Assembly (NCBI GenBank): GCA_020160935.1
Contig: JAIUPL010000041.1
Span: 1 to 37,202, forward strand
Source: Bacteroidota bacterium
GTDB lineage: Bacteria; Bacteroidota; Bacteroidia; Chitinophagales; Saprospiraceae
Direction of reading: 5' to 3'
DNA length: 37,202 bases
Within the stretch, counting starts at the first letter, position 1; each line of letters begins with the position of its first letter. Both the position numbers and the translations under genes were made by a program. Under the pieces are notes generated by a model. The model was not told the DNA's origin and ran no database searches. It saw nothing but the letters and a program-made list of their open reading frames with translations. Shown one piece after another: positions 17,359 through 25,859 of this stretch.

Positions 17359-18387
17359 ATGCGCAGAAGAGATTTTTTGTTCAACACTTCGGTCGGCGTC
17401 GCAGGCGCCTTGTATATGCCAAAATTACTTCTTCAAAACGACACCATCCTGGGGCACAACCAGAAACGTTACCGCCTCAACGCCCGCTGGAGCCAGGCCG
17501 ATGTGAGCAAATACCCCGTGAAAGACTGCCATGAAATGGTGCAGGATCAGAAAGGGCGCATCTTGCTGCTCACCAATGAAACGCAGAACAATGTACTCAT
17601 TTATGACAAAAACGGCCAAATACTCGATGCCTGGGGTACAGAATACCCGGGGGCGCACGGATTTACCTTGTTCAATGAAAACGGAACGGATGTGCTGTTC
17701 ATTTGCGACAACGCACGCCACCAGGTCATCAAAACCACCATCGACGGACGGGTACTGCTGACGCTGGATTACCCGAAAGAGACCGGGCAGTACACCAAAC
17801 CGGAAGAATATGTGCCTACCGAAACGGCCATTGCTGCCAACGGCGACATTTATGTAGCCGACGGCTATGGCAAGGATTTTATCATTCAATACGATGCTTC
17901 AGGGCGTTACATCCGGCATTTTGGCGGGCGCGGCGAAGGCCCGCAGCACCTGCTCAACGCACATGGCGTGTGCATTGACGTGCGCGACCCCCAGCAGCCC
18001 TGCCTGCTGGTGTGCTCGCGCCAGCAAAATGCACTGAAACGTTTCGATTTTGAAGGCAACTACCTGAGTACCATCGAGTTGCCCGGGGCCTGGGTTTGCC
18101 GACCCGTCATCCATGGCGAATACCTGTACGCCGCCGTGCTGCAATCCAGCAGCCTGCTGTGGAAACAATCGGGTTTTGTCACCATCCTCGACAAACAAAA
18201 CAGAGTGGTATCCAACCTGGCAGGTACAGAGCCGACGTACAGCGACGGCAAGTTGCAGGAAATGAGCCAGACGATGCCCGTGTTCGTGTACCCGCACGAT
18301 GTATGCATCGATGATGAAGAAAACCTGTATGTTGCCCAGTGGAATTCGGGCAAAGCCTACCCGTACAAACTCGAACCCGTACCGTGA
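17359..18387 (+). CDS. Tat-exported NHL-type beta-propeller protein
   Basis: 342 residues. Begins MRRRDFLFNTSVGVAGALY, a twin-arginine signal. The remainder has repeated blades typical of NHL/six-bladed propellers: HEMVQDQKGRILLLTNE, NNVLIYDKNGQILDAWG, DIYVADGYGKDFIIQYD, RYIRHFGGRGEGP and PHDVCIDDEENLYVAQW. Such proteins bind ligands or act as lyase-like enzymes (peptidylglycine lyase family); no catalytic set can be assigned here. It lies 15 bases after the DUF1501 gene and overlaps the next gene by four bases (GTGA), so the three genes are probably cotranscribed. Confidence 0.85.
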   Translation: MRRRDFLFNTSVGVAGALYMPKLLLQNDTILGHNQKRYRLNARWSQADVSKYPVKDCHEMVQDQKGRILLLTNETQNNVLIYDKNGQILDAWGTEYPGAHGFTLFNENGTDVLFICDNARHQVIKTTIDGRVLLTLDYPKETGQYTKPEEYVPTETAIAANGDIYVADGYGKDFIIQYDASGRYIRHFGGRGEGPQHLLNAHGVCIDVRDPQQPCLLVCSRQQNALKRFDFEGNYLSTIELPGAWVCRPVIHGEYLYAAVLQSSSLLWKQSGFVTILDKQNRVVSNLAGTEPTYSDGKLQEMSQTMPVFVYPHDVCIDDEENLYVAQWNSGKAYPYKLEPVP

Positions 18388-20531
18388 AAAAAGACCGTTG
18401 GCGCTCGTCGATGTATCATGTTTGTCTGGCCTGCAACTGCATGCTGGTGTTCCTGGCCTTGTTCGGCACTCACCTGGATATACCCGCATGGCTACAGGTA
18501 AGCGGGCGCATGCACCCATTGTTGCTGCATTTTCCGGTTGCCTGCATGGTGCTGGCGGCAGTTTGGGAAACAACGACCTACTCCCGAAACGAAGCATTTT
18601 TCAAATACACCGGCGACTGGCTCCTGCTCCTTACAGCCACCAGCGCCGGATTGTCGGCACTCACGGGACTGTTTCTATCTAATGAAGGGGGTTACAACGA
18701 AGACTCACTGCTGTGGCACCGCTGGAGCGGACTGCTGGTGTCGTGGCTGGCATTCGGCTGGTATGTGCTGCGCAAACAGGCGCGGGATTCCCGAATGCGT
18801 ACCACAGTGGTGTCTGTCGCTGGATTTGTGTTGATCGTTCTGGCAGGCCACCTCGGCGCTACATTGACACATGGAGAAAATTACCTGTTGGCCCCGATTA
18901 CCCTTGAAAAACAGCCCGTACAAGTAGCACTGGAAGACGCACTGGTATTTCAGGATGTGGTGCAGCCGGTTTTAAAGGAAAAATGTATGTCGTGCCACAA
19001 TGCCCGAAAATCCAAAGGCGACCTGAATATGGAGTCGGAGGCCACGCTGCTGCAAGGTGGCAAAAACGGCGCCTTGTGGGACAGCAGCGCCGCCGGATAT
19101 GGACATTTGCTGCGCCGCATCCACCTGCCCATAGCAGAAAAGGAACACATGCCGCCGCAAGGCAAACCGCAATTGTCGGAGGAAGAGGTTCGGATCTTGT
19201 ATTTCTGGATAAAAAACGGGGCCAGTTTCACCCAAAAAGTGATCGATTTGCCCGAAAATGACACCCTGCGGATGTTGGCCACGGCACGTCTGCAAGCCGC
19301 TGTCGTGGAGCAATTTGATTTTCCGGCAGCCGATGAAAGTACCATTCGACAACTGAACAACGATTTCCGAACGGTTTATCCGCTGGCAACCAACTCGCCG
19401 GCACTGACCGTCGATTTTTTCGGAAAATCGGCCTTCAACATCCAGTCCCTGCACGAATTGGACAAGGTAAAAACGCAGATTGTACACCTCAATCTCAACA
19501 AAATGCCGGTGCAGGATGCCGATTTGAGCATTATAGGCCGATTTTCAAACCTGCGAAAACTCAACCTGGCAGGTAGTGCTATCACAGGCGCTACACTGGG
19601 CGAATTGAAGAACCTCCACGAATTGCGCCAACTGACCCTGTCGGGAACACCCGTCAAAGCCGACCAACTCGATGTGCTGCGAGACCTGCCCAAACTCTCG
19701 GTCGTGCACCTCTGGAACACCGGCGTTACCGAAGCCGACCTGGCCGATTTGCGGCAGCGTATGCCGCAGGTTCGTTTTGAATCGGGTTTTTCGGGCGAAG
19801 GCGTGGTGGCCCAACTCAATGCCCCTATCATCGAAAGTCCGACCGATGTGTTTTATGACAGCGCCCGGGTAGTACTGAAAAACTTCATTCCCGGCGCTGT
19901 GGTGCGCTACACCCTCGACGGCAGCATACCTGACAGTTTGAATTCGCCGGTTTTCAAGGGCGATACCATTGTGATCCACAAAAATTGTGTACTGAATTCC
20001 AAAACCTTTTTACCCGGCTGGACGAGTAGCGTGCTTGCAACGCGCACGTTTTTCAAGGTAGGTATTACACCCGATTCGGTGGCGCTGATTACACAACCCG
20101 ACCCGCAATACAGGGCGCTGGGCGCAGAAACGCTCATCAACCACAAAATCGGCGATACCGACTACAAAACCAATAAATGGATCGGTTACCGGGAAACGCC
20201 GCTGGTGTGCATGCTCTTTTTCAAGCGCCCTACCCTGCTGTCGTCGGCTTATATCAGTGCCCTGGCTCATATTGGAAATTATGTGATGCCTCCCGCCGAG
20301 ATTCAGATTTGGGGCGGCGACGCACCCAATCATCTTGTTTTGTTGCACAAAATGCGGCCCGAACAGCCTACCAAACTCGCCAAATACCGCGTGGGTTATG
20401 AATGCGCTTTCACACCACGCGCCCTGAAAGTGATGAAAATTATCCTGAAACCCGTGGCGAAACTACCAGCCTGGCACCCGCAAAAAGGAGAAAAAGGTTG
20501 GGTGTTTATGGATGAGGTGTTTTTGAATTGA
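18384..20531 (+). CDS. Membrane protein with cytochrome c, LRR and C-terminal beta domains
   Basis: About 715 residues from the GTG at 18384, which overlaps the preceding stop as GTGA; a longer start at 18339 would overlap the upstream gene by 49 bases. The first 170 residues contain about four membrane helices, starting with the block MHPLLLHFPVACMVLA seen in DUF2231-like proteins. Then comes a PSCyt1-type haem motif CMSCHN (C201-H205) with the characteristic HMPPQGKPQLSEEEVRILYFWI. A leucine-rich region follows (LRKLNLAGSAITGATLGELK, LRQLTLSGTPVKADQLD). The C-terminus has YTLDGSIPDSLNSPVF, typical of chitobiase/FN3-like beta domains, and a discoidin-like end. Likely electron carrier or sensor of the PSD1/DUF1501 system (inference). 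Confidence 0.85.
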   Translation: MKKDRWRSSMYHVCLACNCMLVFLALFGTHLDIPAWLQVSGRMHPLLLHFPVACMVLAAVWETTTYSRNEAFFKYTGDWLLLLTATSAGLSALTGLFLSNEGGYNEDSLLWHRWSGLLVSWLAFGWYVLRKQARDSRMRTTVVSVAGFVLIVLAGHLGATLTHGENYLLAPITLEKQPVQVALEDALVFQDVVQPVLKEKCMSCHNARKSKGDLNMESEATLLQGGKNGALWDSSAAGYGHLLRRIHLPIAEKEHMPPQGKPQLSEEEVRILYFWIKNGASFTQKVIDLPENDTLRMLATARLQAAVVEQFDFPAADESTIRQLNNDFRTVYPLATNSPALTVDFFGKSAFNIQSLHELDKVKTQIVHLNLNKMPVQDADLSIIGRFSNLRKLNLAGSAITGATLGELKNLHELRQLTLSGTPVKADQLDVLRDLPKLSVVHLWNTGVTEADLADLRQRMPQVRFESGFSGEGVVAQLNAPIIESPTDVFYDSARVVLKNFIPGAVVRYTLDGSIPDSLNSPVFKGDTIVIHKNCVLNSKTFLPGWTSSVLATRTFFKVGITPDSVALITQPDPQYRALGAETLINHKIGDTDYKTNKWIGYRETPLVCMLFFKRPTLLSSAYISALAHIGNYVMPPAEIQIWGGDAPNHLVLLHKMRPEQPTKLAKYRVGYECAFTPRALKVMKIILKPVAKLPAWHPQKGEKGWVFMDEVFLN

Positions 20532-20561
20532 TCAAAAAAACGGACTTCCAGCACAGGTTTT

Positions 20562-20569
20562 TACATTTG
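20562..20569 (+). promoter_or_regulatory. Candidate -7 element for the sugar-isomerase-like gene
   Basis: TACATTTG is an exact TAnnTTTG match, 63 bases before the ATG at 20632. No clear -33 TTG lies at the right distance, so the gene may instead be read through from the upstream operon. Confidence 0.4.
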
Positions 20570-20631
20570 CCATCGGCACTTCACAGGTGATCAGACATAC
20601 CGGCATTCTTCTTTTTTACAAACATTTTATC

Positions 20632-21489
20632 ATGCAAAACATTTCCAAATTTTCCTGGCTTCTCCCTGCCCTTCTTCTTTTCAGCGCATGCAGCCACCGC
20701 TATGGCGGCCTTACGCTCTATACCGTGCGAGAAGACATGAAAAAGCAACCGAAAGAAGTCATCCAGAAAATATCCGACCTTGGATACAAATACATAGAGG
20801 CTGCAGGCTATGACAACGGCAAGTTTCACGGCATGGCCCCGACGGAATTTAAAAATTACCTGCATGAAAAAGGTTTGACCCCCATTAGCACCCACATGCC
20901 AACGGTGACGCTGGACAACGCCGATCAATTGATCGCCGACGTCAAAGCAGCCGGGTTCAAGTACTTCGTGATACCCGTGCCACCCATGGGCCATTTCAAA
21001 TATGATGCCGCCGCAAAAACCATTAGCATGAGCGAAGAGGTGGAGACCATTACCGACATCTTGAATAAAATTGGCAAAAAATGCAAGGATGCAGGGCTGG
21101 AAATGCTTTACCACAACCACGATTTCGAATTCAAAAAGAACAGCAAAGGCGTGGTGCCGATGGATTATTTTCTGACGCACGTTGACCCCCAATATGTCAA
21201 TTTCCAAATGGACCTGTACTGGGTAACCAAAGCAGGCGTCGATCCGGTGGCGTATTTTGAAAAATATCCGGGCCGCTTCATCATCTGGCACGTGAAGGAT
21301 ATGGACAAACAGGGCCGATTTGCGCCGGTGGGTGAAGGCACCATCGATTTTGCCCGAATCCTGGCGAAAAAAGAACTATCGGGCATGAAATACTACATCG
21401 TCGAGCAGGACATGACCTTCGATGGCATGCAAGCGATGCAGGCTGTGGAGATCAGCCACAAGGGATTGAAGAAGTTTGGGTTTAAATGA
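20632..21489 (+). CDS. Sugar phosphate isomerase/epimerase-like lipoprotein
   Basis: 285 residues. The N-terminus is a lipoprotein signal (FSWLLPALLLFSAC, lipobox Cys near 19), so it is a periplasmic or outer-membrane lipoprotein rather than a cytoplasmic enzyme. The remainder is a xylose-isomerase-like TIM barrel (PF01261): ISDLGYKYIEAAGY, KYFVIPVPPMG, LEMLYHNHDFEF (metal-binding His/Glu motif), VNFQMDLYWV and FIIWHVKDMD. Related Bacteroidota proteins occur with GMC oxidoreductases and act on 3-keto sugars; that role is inference here. The start at 20632 (MQNISKF) is chosen because it begins with the signal peptide; an upstream ATG at 20587 adds an unlikely 15-residue leader. Confidence 0.85.
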   Translation: MQNISKFSWLLPALLLFSACSHRYGGLTLYTVREDMKKQPKEVIQKISDLGYKYIEAAGYDNGKFHGMAPTEFKNYLHEKGLTPISTHMPTVTLDNADQLIADVKAAGFKYFVIPVPPMGHFKYDAAAKTISMSEEVETITDILNKIGKKCKDAGLEMLYHNHDFEFKKNSKGVVPMDYFLTHVDPQYVNFQMDLYWVTKAGVDPVAYFEKYPGRFIIWHVKDMDKQGRFAPVGEGTIDFARILAKKELSGMKYYIVEQDMTFDGMQAMQAVEISHKGLKKFGFK

Positions 21490-21569
21490 TCTGAGTGGCT
21501 TAAAATCATGTGGCTATCCGCATATGGTACCTATTTGGGCTTATGCTGATGGTCAGGGATTCTACAAAA

Positions 21570-21639
21570 AAAAGCCAGTCGTTGTTCGGTGGTAGTATGG
21601 GCTTTAGCCCATACTACCACCGAACAACGATTGGCTTTT
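21570..21639. repeat. 70-bp near-perfect palindrome
   Basis: AAAAGCCAGTCGTTGTTCGG and onward (from 21570) is the reverse complement of the right half ending at 21639, with a single G/A transition and a two- to four-base loop (GCTTTAGC centre). It lies between two plus-strand genes, 80 bases after the first stop. It lacks the heptamer register and is followed only by GG, so it is not a textbook terminator. Confidence 0.85.
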
Positions 21640-21675
21640 GGAACCCTCTCAGACACATATCTTAAAAAAACACGT

Positions 21676-22758
21676 ATGCGCTTCCTGAAAAACTTATTTG
21701 CAAACAATCACCCGATACGCACCTATTCCGATTTCTGGAACTGGTTTAAAAAACAGGAGCGCACGTTTTTTCGCACTGTCCGCCGGGGCGTCCATATTGA
21801 AAAAGCGTTTCTGGATCAGGTATCGCCTAAACTTGCAGAACTGCATGAGGGTATCGGGCTGCTGACCGGTATGTACGATGACCAGACGGCCGAACTCATT
21901 TTTACTATCGAGGGACTTGTCCGAAATGTATTTTGGGTGGAAGACCTGGTACAACACGCCCCTGCTATAGAAGGCTGGAAGTTTACGGCACTTACGCCTC
22001 CTGTCGATATCCAAAACTGCAATATCGACATGCATGGCAGGAGTTTCAATGGCGCCAATCTGTTTTTCTATGCAAATGACCTGCCCGAATACCCCGATGA
22101 GATAGACCTGGCTGTTGTGTACAGCGGGTACGAAGAAAAAGACGCCGATCAAATCATTCACGGCTGTCACATCTTTCTGGATAATTTCCTGGGGGAACTT
22201 GATTTTGCCACAAAGATCGACAACATAGACGTGATGGGGCCACAAGATGCGACCAGGGAATTGATTCCGATCAGCAAGTTAAAGGCTTATCTGAACTGGC
22301 GCGAAAAAGAGTTTCTGGAGAAATATGACACCTTCCAGGCGCCTGAAAATCAAACATTTACACTTTTTACTGCAAAAGATAAAGAGGGTAATCCAGCCAT
22401 CGCAATCATCAATACTGCTTTGCTGGATTGGGGTGAAAAAGCATCGCATTCCTGGATAACAATCATTGAAATAATGCTCTCCACTGAAGGATTACCGGAT
22501 GCTGAAACAAACCAGGCGCTTGTTGACTGGGAAGAGCAACTACTGCGCCACCTTCAGCCATTGGAGGGGCATTTGCACATCGGCCGACAGACTACCTCTG
22601 GGAAACGGGACATTTATTTCGCTTCCAGAGAATTTCGTGCGTTTTCAAAGGCGGTATTCGAATACATACATTTCCCCAAAGCCGATATGGAAATTTCCTA
22701 CAGGATATTTCGCGACAAATACTGGCAAGGATTCGAGCGGTTCCAAAAGAAGTTGTAG
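21676..22758 (+). CDS. DUF695 domain protein
   Basis: 360 residues, no signal peptide, probably cytoplasmic. The C-terminal region (about residues 210-360) resembles DUF695: LNWREKEFLEKYDTF, then LVDWEEQLLRHLQPL and HIGRQTTSGKRDIYFASREF, then DKYWQGFERFQ. The first 200 residues are acidic and aromatic (NWFKKQERTFFRTV, FTIEGLVRNVFWVEDL) and match no family I can name. The function of DUF695 is unknown. The start at 21676 follows the palindrome; an upstream ATG at 21589 would translate the palindrome itself. It appears to stand alone and is convergent with the Old Yellow Enzyme gene, the stops being 28 bases apart. Confidence 0.7.
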   Translation: MRFLKNLFANNHPIRTYSDFWNWFKKQERTFFRTVRRGVHIEKAFLDQVSPKLAELHEGIGLLTGMYDDQTAELIFTIEGLVRNVFWVEDLVQHAPAIEGWKFTALTPPVDIQNCNIDMHGRSFNGANLFFYANDLPEYPDEIDLAVVYSGYEEKDADQIIHGCHIFLDNFLGELDFATKIDNIDVMGPQDATRELIPISKLKAYLNWREKEFLEKYDTFQAPENQTFTLFTAKDKEGNPAIAIINTALLDWGEKASHSWITIIEIMLSTEGLPDAETNQALVDWEEQLLRHLQPLEGHLHIGRQTTSGKRDIYFASREFRAFSKAVFEYIHFPKADMEISYRIFRDKYWQGFERFQKKL

Positions 22759-22786
22759 TTTTTTAACCTGCTTCACACAGCGCCGC

Positions 22787-23857
22787 TTACGCCGGCTTCC
22801 CCCGCAAATATTGCTTTGGCCATGCCACATCTTCACCCAGTTCATGGGCCATATTCAGCGCCACATACGGATTGCGCAAAGCCTCCCGCGCCATAAAGAT
22901 CAGATCGGCCTGGCCGTTTTCGAGGATGGATTCGGCCTGCTGTGCGCTGGTAATCATACCGACGGCGCCGGTGAGCATGCCCGTTTCTTTTTTTATTTTT
23001 TCGGCAAATGGCACCTGATAACCCGGGGCGGCAGGAATATGTACACCCGGCACTATAGCGCCCGAAGAGCAGTCGATCAGGTCGACACCTTTTTCTTTCA
23101 GGATGGCCGCCAGCCGCACCGAGTCGTCGGCATCCCAGCCGCCGGGCGCCCAGTCGGTAGCCGAAATGCGTACGAATAGAGGCAGATCGTAAGGCCATAC
23201 CGTTTGTACGGCGGCCGTAATTTCCAGCAACAGGCGAATGCGGTTTTCAAAACTTCCGCCATAATCGTCGCTGCGATGGTTGGCCAAGGGCGACATGAAT
23301 TCATGGATGAGATAACCGTGCGCGGCATGAATTTCTGCTACCTGATAACCAGCACGCACAGCGCGAGCAGCAGCGATTCGGTAGTCGTCGATTACTTTTT
23401 GAATGGCGATGGCATCCATTTCCACAGGCGTTTGCCAGCCTGTAGTGAAGGGAATGGCGGAAGGTGCCACGGTTTGCCAGCCATTTGGAGTATCGGGAGC
23501 AATTTGTCCGCTGCCCTCCCAGGGAATATGCGTACTCGCCTTGCGCCCGGCATGTGCCAGTTGGATACCGGCAACAGCGCCCTGCGAATGAATAAAAGAA
23601 GTGATGCTTTTCAGTTTTTCAACGTGTTCATCCTTGTAAATGCCCATATCGCCCGGCGAAATACGGCCTTCCGGCGATACGGCTGTTGCCTCCTGCATCA
23701 CCAGCCCTGCTCCGCCAACGGCCCTGCTGCCAAGGTGTACGAGGTGCCAATCGGTGGCAAACCCATCGATAGAGGAATACTGGCACATGGGTGAGATGGT
23801 AATGCGGTTTCTGAAAGTGACACTTTTGATGTTCAGCGGGGAAAAAAGCAGCGACAT
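22787..23857 (-). CDS. NADH:flavin oxidoreductase, Old Yellow Enzyme family (YqjM/NamA-like)
   Basis: 356 residues. TIM-barrel FMN enzyme of the YqjM-like class of Old Yellow Enzymes: N-terminal LFSPLNIKSVTFRNRI, then ISPMCQYSS with the Cys that tunes FMN and the Tyr, LAHAGRKAS, and the substrate-binding EIHAAHGYLIHEFMSP with both histidines, then NHRSDDYGGSFENRIR. Such enzymes use NADPH to reduce activated C=C bonds of enones and other electrophiles, often in xenobiotic or oxidative stress defence. Start at 23857 (MSLLFSP) fits the family; two upstream ATGs would add a Cys-rich leader. It lies downstream of tsf on the same strand but behind the tsf terminator, so it is probably expressed separately. 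Confidence 0.9.
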   Translation of the reverse strand: MSLLFSPLNIKSVTFRNRITISPMCQYSSIDGFATDWHLVHLGSRAVGGAGLVMQEATAVSPEGRISPGDMGIYKDEHVEKLKSITSFIHSQGAVAGIQLAHAGRKASTHIPWEGSGQIAPDTPNGWQTVAPSAIPFTTGWQTPVEMDAIAIQKVIDDYRIAAARAVRAGYQVAEIHAAHGYLIHEFMSPLANHRSDDYGGSFENRIRLLLEITAAVQTVWPYDLPLFVRISATDWAPGGWDADDSVRLAAILKEKGVDLIDCSSGAIVPGVHIPAAPGYQVPFAEKIKKETGMLTGAVGMITSAQQAESILENGQADLIFMAREALRNPYVALNMAHELGEDVAWPKQYLRGKPA

Positions 23858-23935
23858 GAGGCAGGCATTTTTGTTACAAGAGGTCATGTAACAGCAAAGC
23901 GGGAAAAGGGATGTGAAAAGACGGGGATTTTCACA

Positions 23936-23974
23936 AAATAAAAAAGCGCCGCCCCGGAAATCCGGAGCGGCGCT
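23936..23974 (-). terminator. Intrinsic terminator of tsf
   Basis: On the minus strand a 13-bp stem (plus 23945-23957 with 23962-23974, one wobble) and a four-base loop is followed by TTTTTTATTTT (plus 23935-23945). It lies 25 bases behind the tsf stop and closes the rplM-rpsI-rpsB-tsf operon. Confidence 0.9.
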
Positions 23975-23998
23975 CATGTATTCGTTCAACCCCTGGGC

Positions 23999-24829
23999 TT
24001 ACAGCCAAACGTGTTTGAAACTGCTTACCGTCAGGTCTTTGTTCAGACTTTTCAGGTATTGGTCAACCGTTTTGTCGTTGTCTTTTACAAACTTCTGGCT
24101 CAGCAGGGTGCTTTCCTGGAAGAATTTGTTCAGACGGCCGAGGGCGATTTTCTCGAGCATTTCTTCGGCTTTGCCTTCGTTGCGAGCGAGTTCTTTACCG
24201 ATTTCGATTTCTTTCTCTACAATTTTCGGATCAACGTCGTCTTTGCTAACAGAAACCGGGTTCATAGCAGCGATTTGCATGGCTACATCGCGGCCTGCTT
24301 GTTCGAACGCCGTGTCGGCATTGGTGAGCGCTACCAGTACGGAGCGTTTGTTGTTGGAGTGGTTGTAGGTCAGAATCTGGGCACCGGTGATAGGTTCGTA
24401 ACGGCTCAGTTCGATTTTTTCACCGATGATACCGTTCTGCTCGCCTACTTTGTCGGCGATGGTCACGCTGCCTTCGTAAGGCAGGGCCATGAGATCTTCC
24501 AGGGTAGCCGGGAATTTCTCCAGAGCGATTTCAGCGATTTTAGTGGTCATCGCGATGTAGTTTTCGTTGCGGGCAACGAAGTCTGTTTCGCAGTTCAGCG
24601 ATACGATCACACCACGGGTGCGGTCTGCATTTACCAGGGCCACTACTACGCCTTCTTTTGCTTCGCGTTCTTCGCGTTTAGCAGCTTTGGCAATACCTTT
24701 TTTGCGCAGCCAGTCTTGAGCGGCTTCGAAATCGGCATTGGATTCTTCCAGGGCTTTTTTACAGTCCATCATACCTGCGCCGGTCAGTTCGCGCAGTTTC
24801 TGGATATCTGCTACAGCAACTTTTACCAT
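23999..24829 (-). CDS. tsf: Translation elongation factor Ts
   Basis: 276 residues, normal length. EF-Ts is the nucleotide exchange factor that regenerates EF-Tu-GTP. The N-terminal UBA-like domain reads IQKLRELTGAGMMDCKKALE, and the core carries the EF-Tu-contacting motif CETDFVARNE near residue 80, followed by the dimerisation domain. Last gene of the rplM-rpsI-rpsB-tsf operon; the 157-base gap to rpsB is filled by a TGTTTTTG repeat hairpin. The start at 24829 (MVKVAVADIQ) fits; upstream in-frame codons translate the repeat. Confidence 0.97.
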   Translation of the reverse strand: MVKVAVADIQKLRELTGAGMMDCKKALEESNADFEAAQDWLRKKGIAKAAKREEREAKEGVVVALVNADRTRGVIVSLNCETDFVARNENYIAMTTKIAEIALEKFPATLEDLMALPYEGSVTIADKVGEQNGIIGEKIELSRYEPITGAQILTYNHSNNKRSVLVALTNADTAFEQAGRDVAMQIAAMNPVSVSKDDVDPKIVEKEIEIGKELARNEGKAEEMLEKIALGRLNKFFQESTLLSQKFVKDNDKTVDQYLKSLNKDLTVSSFKHVWL

Positions 24830-24871
24830 TATATATAGAATTGAATGGTTGTTGAAAATGATTTGATGTAA

Positions 24872-24983
24872 GTGTTTTTGTGTTTTTGTGTTTTTGTGTT
24901 TTTGTGGTGCTTCGCTTCCGGAATGGAAAATGATTTGAGCGAAGTACCACCAAAACACTAAAACACCAAAACACTAAAACACC
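24872..24983. repeat. TGTTTTTG octamer hairpin between rpsB and tsf
   Basis: The left arm (24872-24907) has four TGTTTTTG words, the right arm (24946-24983) CACCAAAA/CACTAAAA words, the complement, with an 8-base period. Inside, GTGGTGCTTCGCT pairs with AGCGAAGTACCAC and encloses TTCCGGAA. In the minus-strand message the structure starts three bases after the rpsB stop. Confidence 0.9.
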
Positions 24984-24986
24984 AAT

Positions 24987-25712
24987 TTACGCTTCAGCCG
25001 AGTCTTTCTCCTCGCCTTTCATCGCTTTGCGCTCTTCGAGGCCTTCGCGGATCGCTTCCACCAGGTAGTTGGTCACGTACAGGATGGCTTTCGACGCGTC
25101 GTCGTTGCTCGGAATAGCGTAGTCTACGAGGGTTGGGTCGGAGTTGGTGTCGACCATACCGAATGTTTTAACGCCCAGTTTTTTGGCTTCAGCCAGTGCC
25201 AGGTGTTCGTGGTGAATGTCCACGATGAACACAGCCGAAGGAAGGCGGTTGAGTTGTTCGATACCGCCGAGGTGTTTCACCATTTTAGCGTGTTCGCGGC
25301 TCAGCGTGAGGCGTTCTTTTTTGGTGATGCTGGTCAGCGTGGTATCGGCGAGCATACGCTCGATGCTTTGCATCTTTTTCACCGATTTGCGGATGGTCAT
25401 GAAGTTGGTCATCATGCCACCGAGCCAGCGTTCAGTTACGAACGGCATGCCTACGCTTTCGGCTGCTTTTTGTACGATGACGCGTGCCTGTTTTTTCGTG
25501 GCTACGAACATGATTTTCTTGCCACTTTTGGCCATGGCTTTCATGGCGAGGGCAGAACGTTCGAGCATTTCAGCCGTGCGGTTCAGGTCGATGATGTGGA
25601 TACCCTTGTGCTCCATGAAGATGTAGGGAGTCATTTTCGGATTCCACTTTTTGCGCAGGTGACCGAAGTGGCAACCCGCGTCCAGCAGTTCTTTATATGT
25701 GGGCTTTTGCAT
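24987..25712 (-). CDS. rpsB: 30S ribosomal protein S2
   Basis: 241 residues, normal length. S2 binds late to the 30S subunit and recruits S1-type factors. Clear motifs: LLDAGCHFGHLRKKWNPKM at the N-terminus, GIHIIDLNRTAEML, ERWLGGMMTNF in the centre and GMVDTNSDPTLVDYAIPSND near residue 190, followed by an acidic tail. Second-last gene of the rplM-rpsI-rpsB-tsf operon; a 147-base gap with a GTGAGTG hairpin separates it from rpsI. Confidence 0.98.
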   Translation of the reverse strand: MQKPTYKELLDAGCHFGHLRKKWNPKMTPYIFMEHKGIHIIDLNRTAEMLERSALAMKAMAKSGKKIMFVATKKQARVIVQKAAESVGMPFVTERWLGGMMTNFMTIRKSVKKMQSIERMLADTTLTSITKKERLTLSREHAKMVKHLGGIEQLNRLPSAVFIVDIHHEHLALAEAKKLGVKTFGMVDTNSDPTLVDYAIPSNDDASKAILYVTNYLVEAIREGLEERKAMKGEEKDSAEA

Positions 25713-25733
25713 GATTCAAAAGCAAGTTTTATA

Positions 25734-25855
25734 GTGAGTGGTGAGTGGTGAGTGGTCAGTAGTGAGTGGTTAGCAGTGAGTGGTCAGTAGTGAGTGGTGA
25801 GTGATAAACACTCTATTCACTACTCACTATTCACTACTCACTATTCACTACTCAC
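25734..25855. repeat. GTGAGTG/GTGAGTA heptamer hairpin between rpsI and rpsB
   Basis: Left arm (25734-25803): ten 7-mers in register, mostly GTGAGTG with GTCAGTA and GTTAGCA variants. Right arm (25811-25855): alternating ACTCACT and ATTCACT 7-mers, the complement of GTGAGTA/GTGAATA. In the minus-strand message the GTGAGTA arm comes first, four bases after the rpsI stop. It shares its word with the single-arm tract at 15724. Confidence 0.9.
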
Positions 25856-25859
25856 AATT

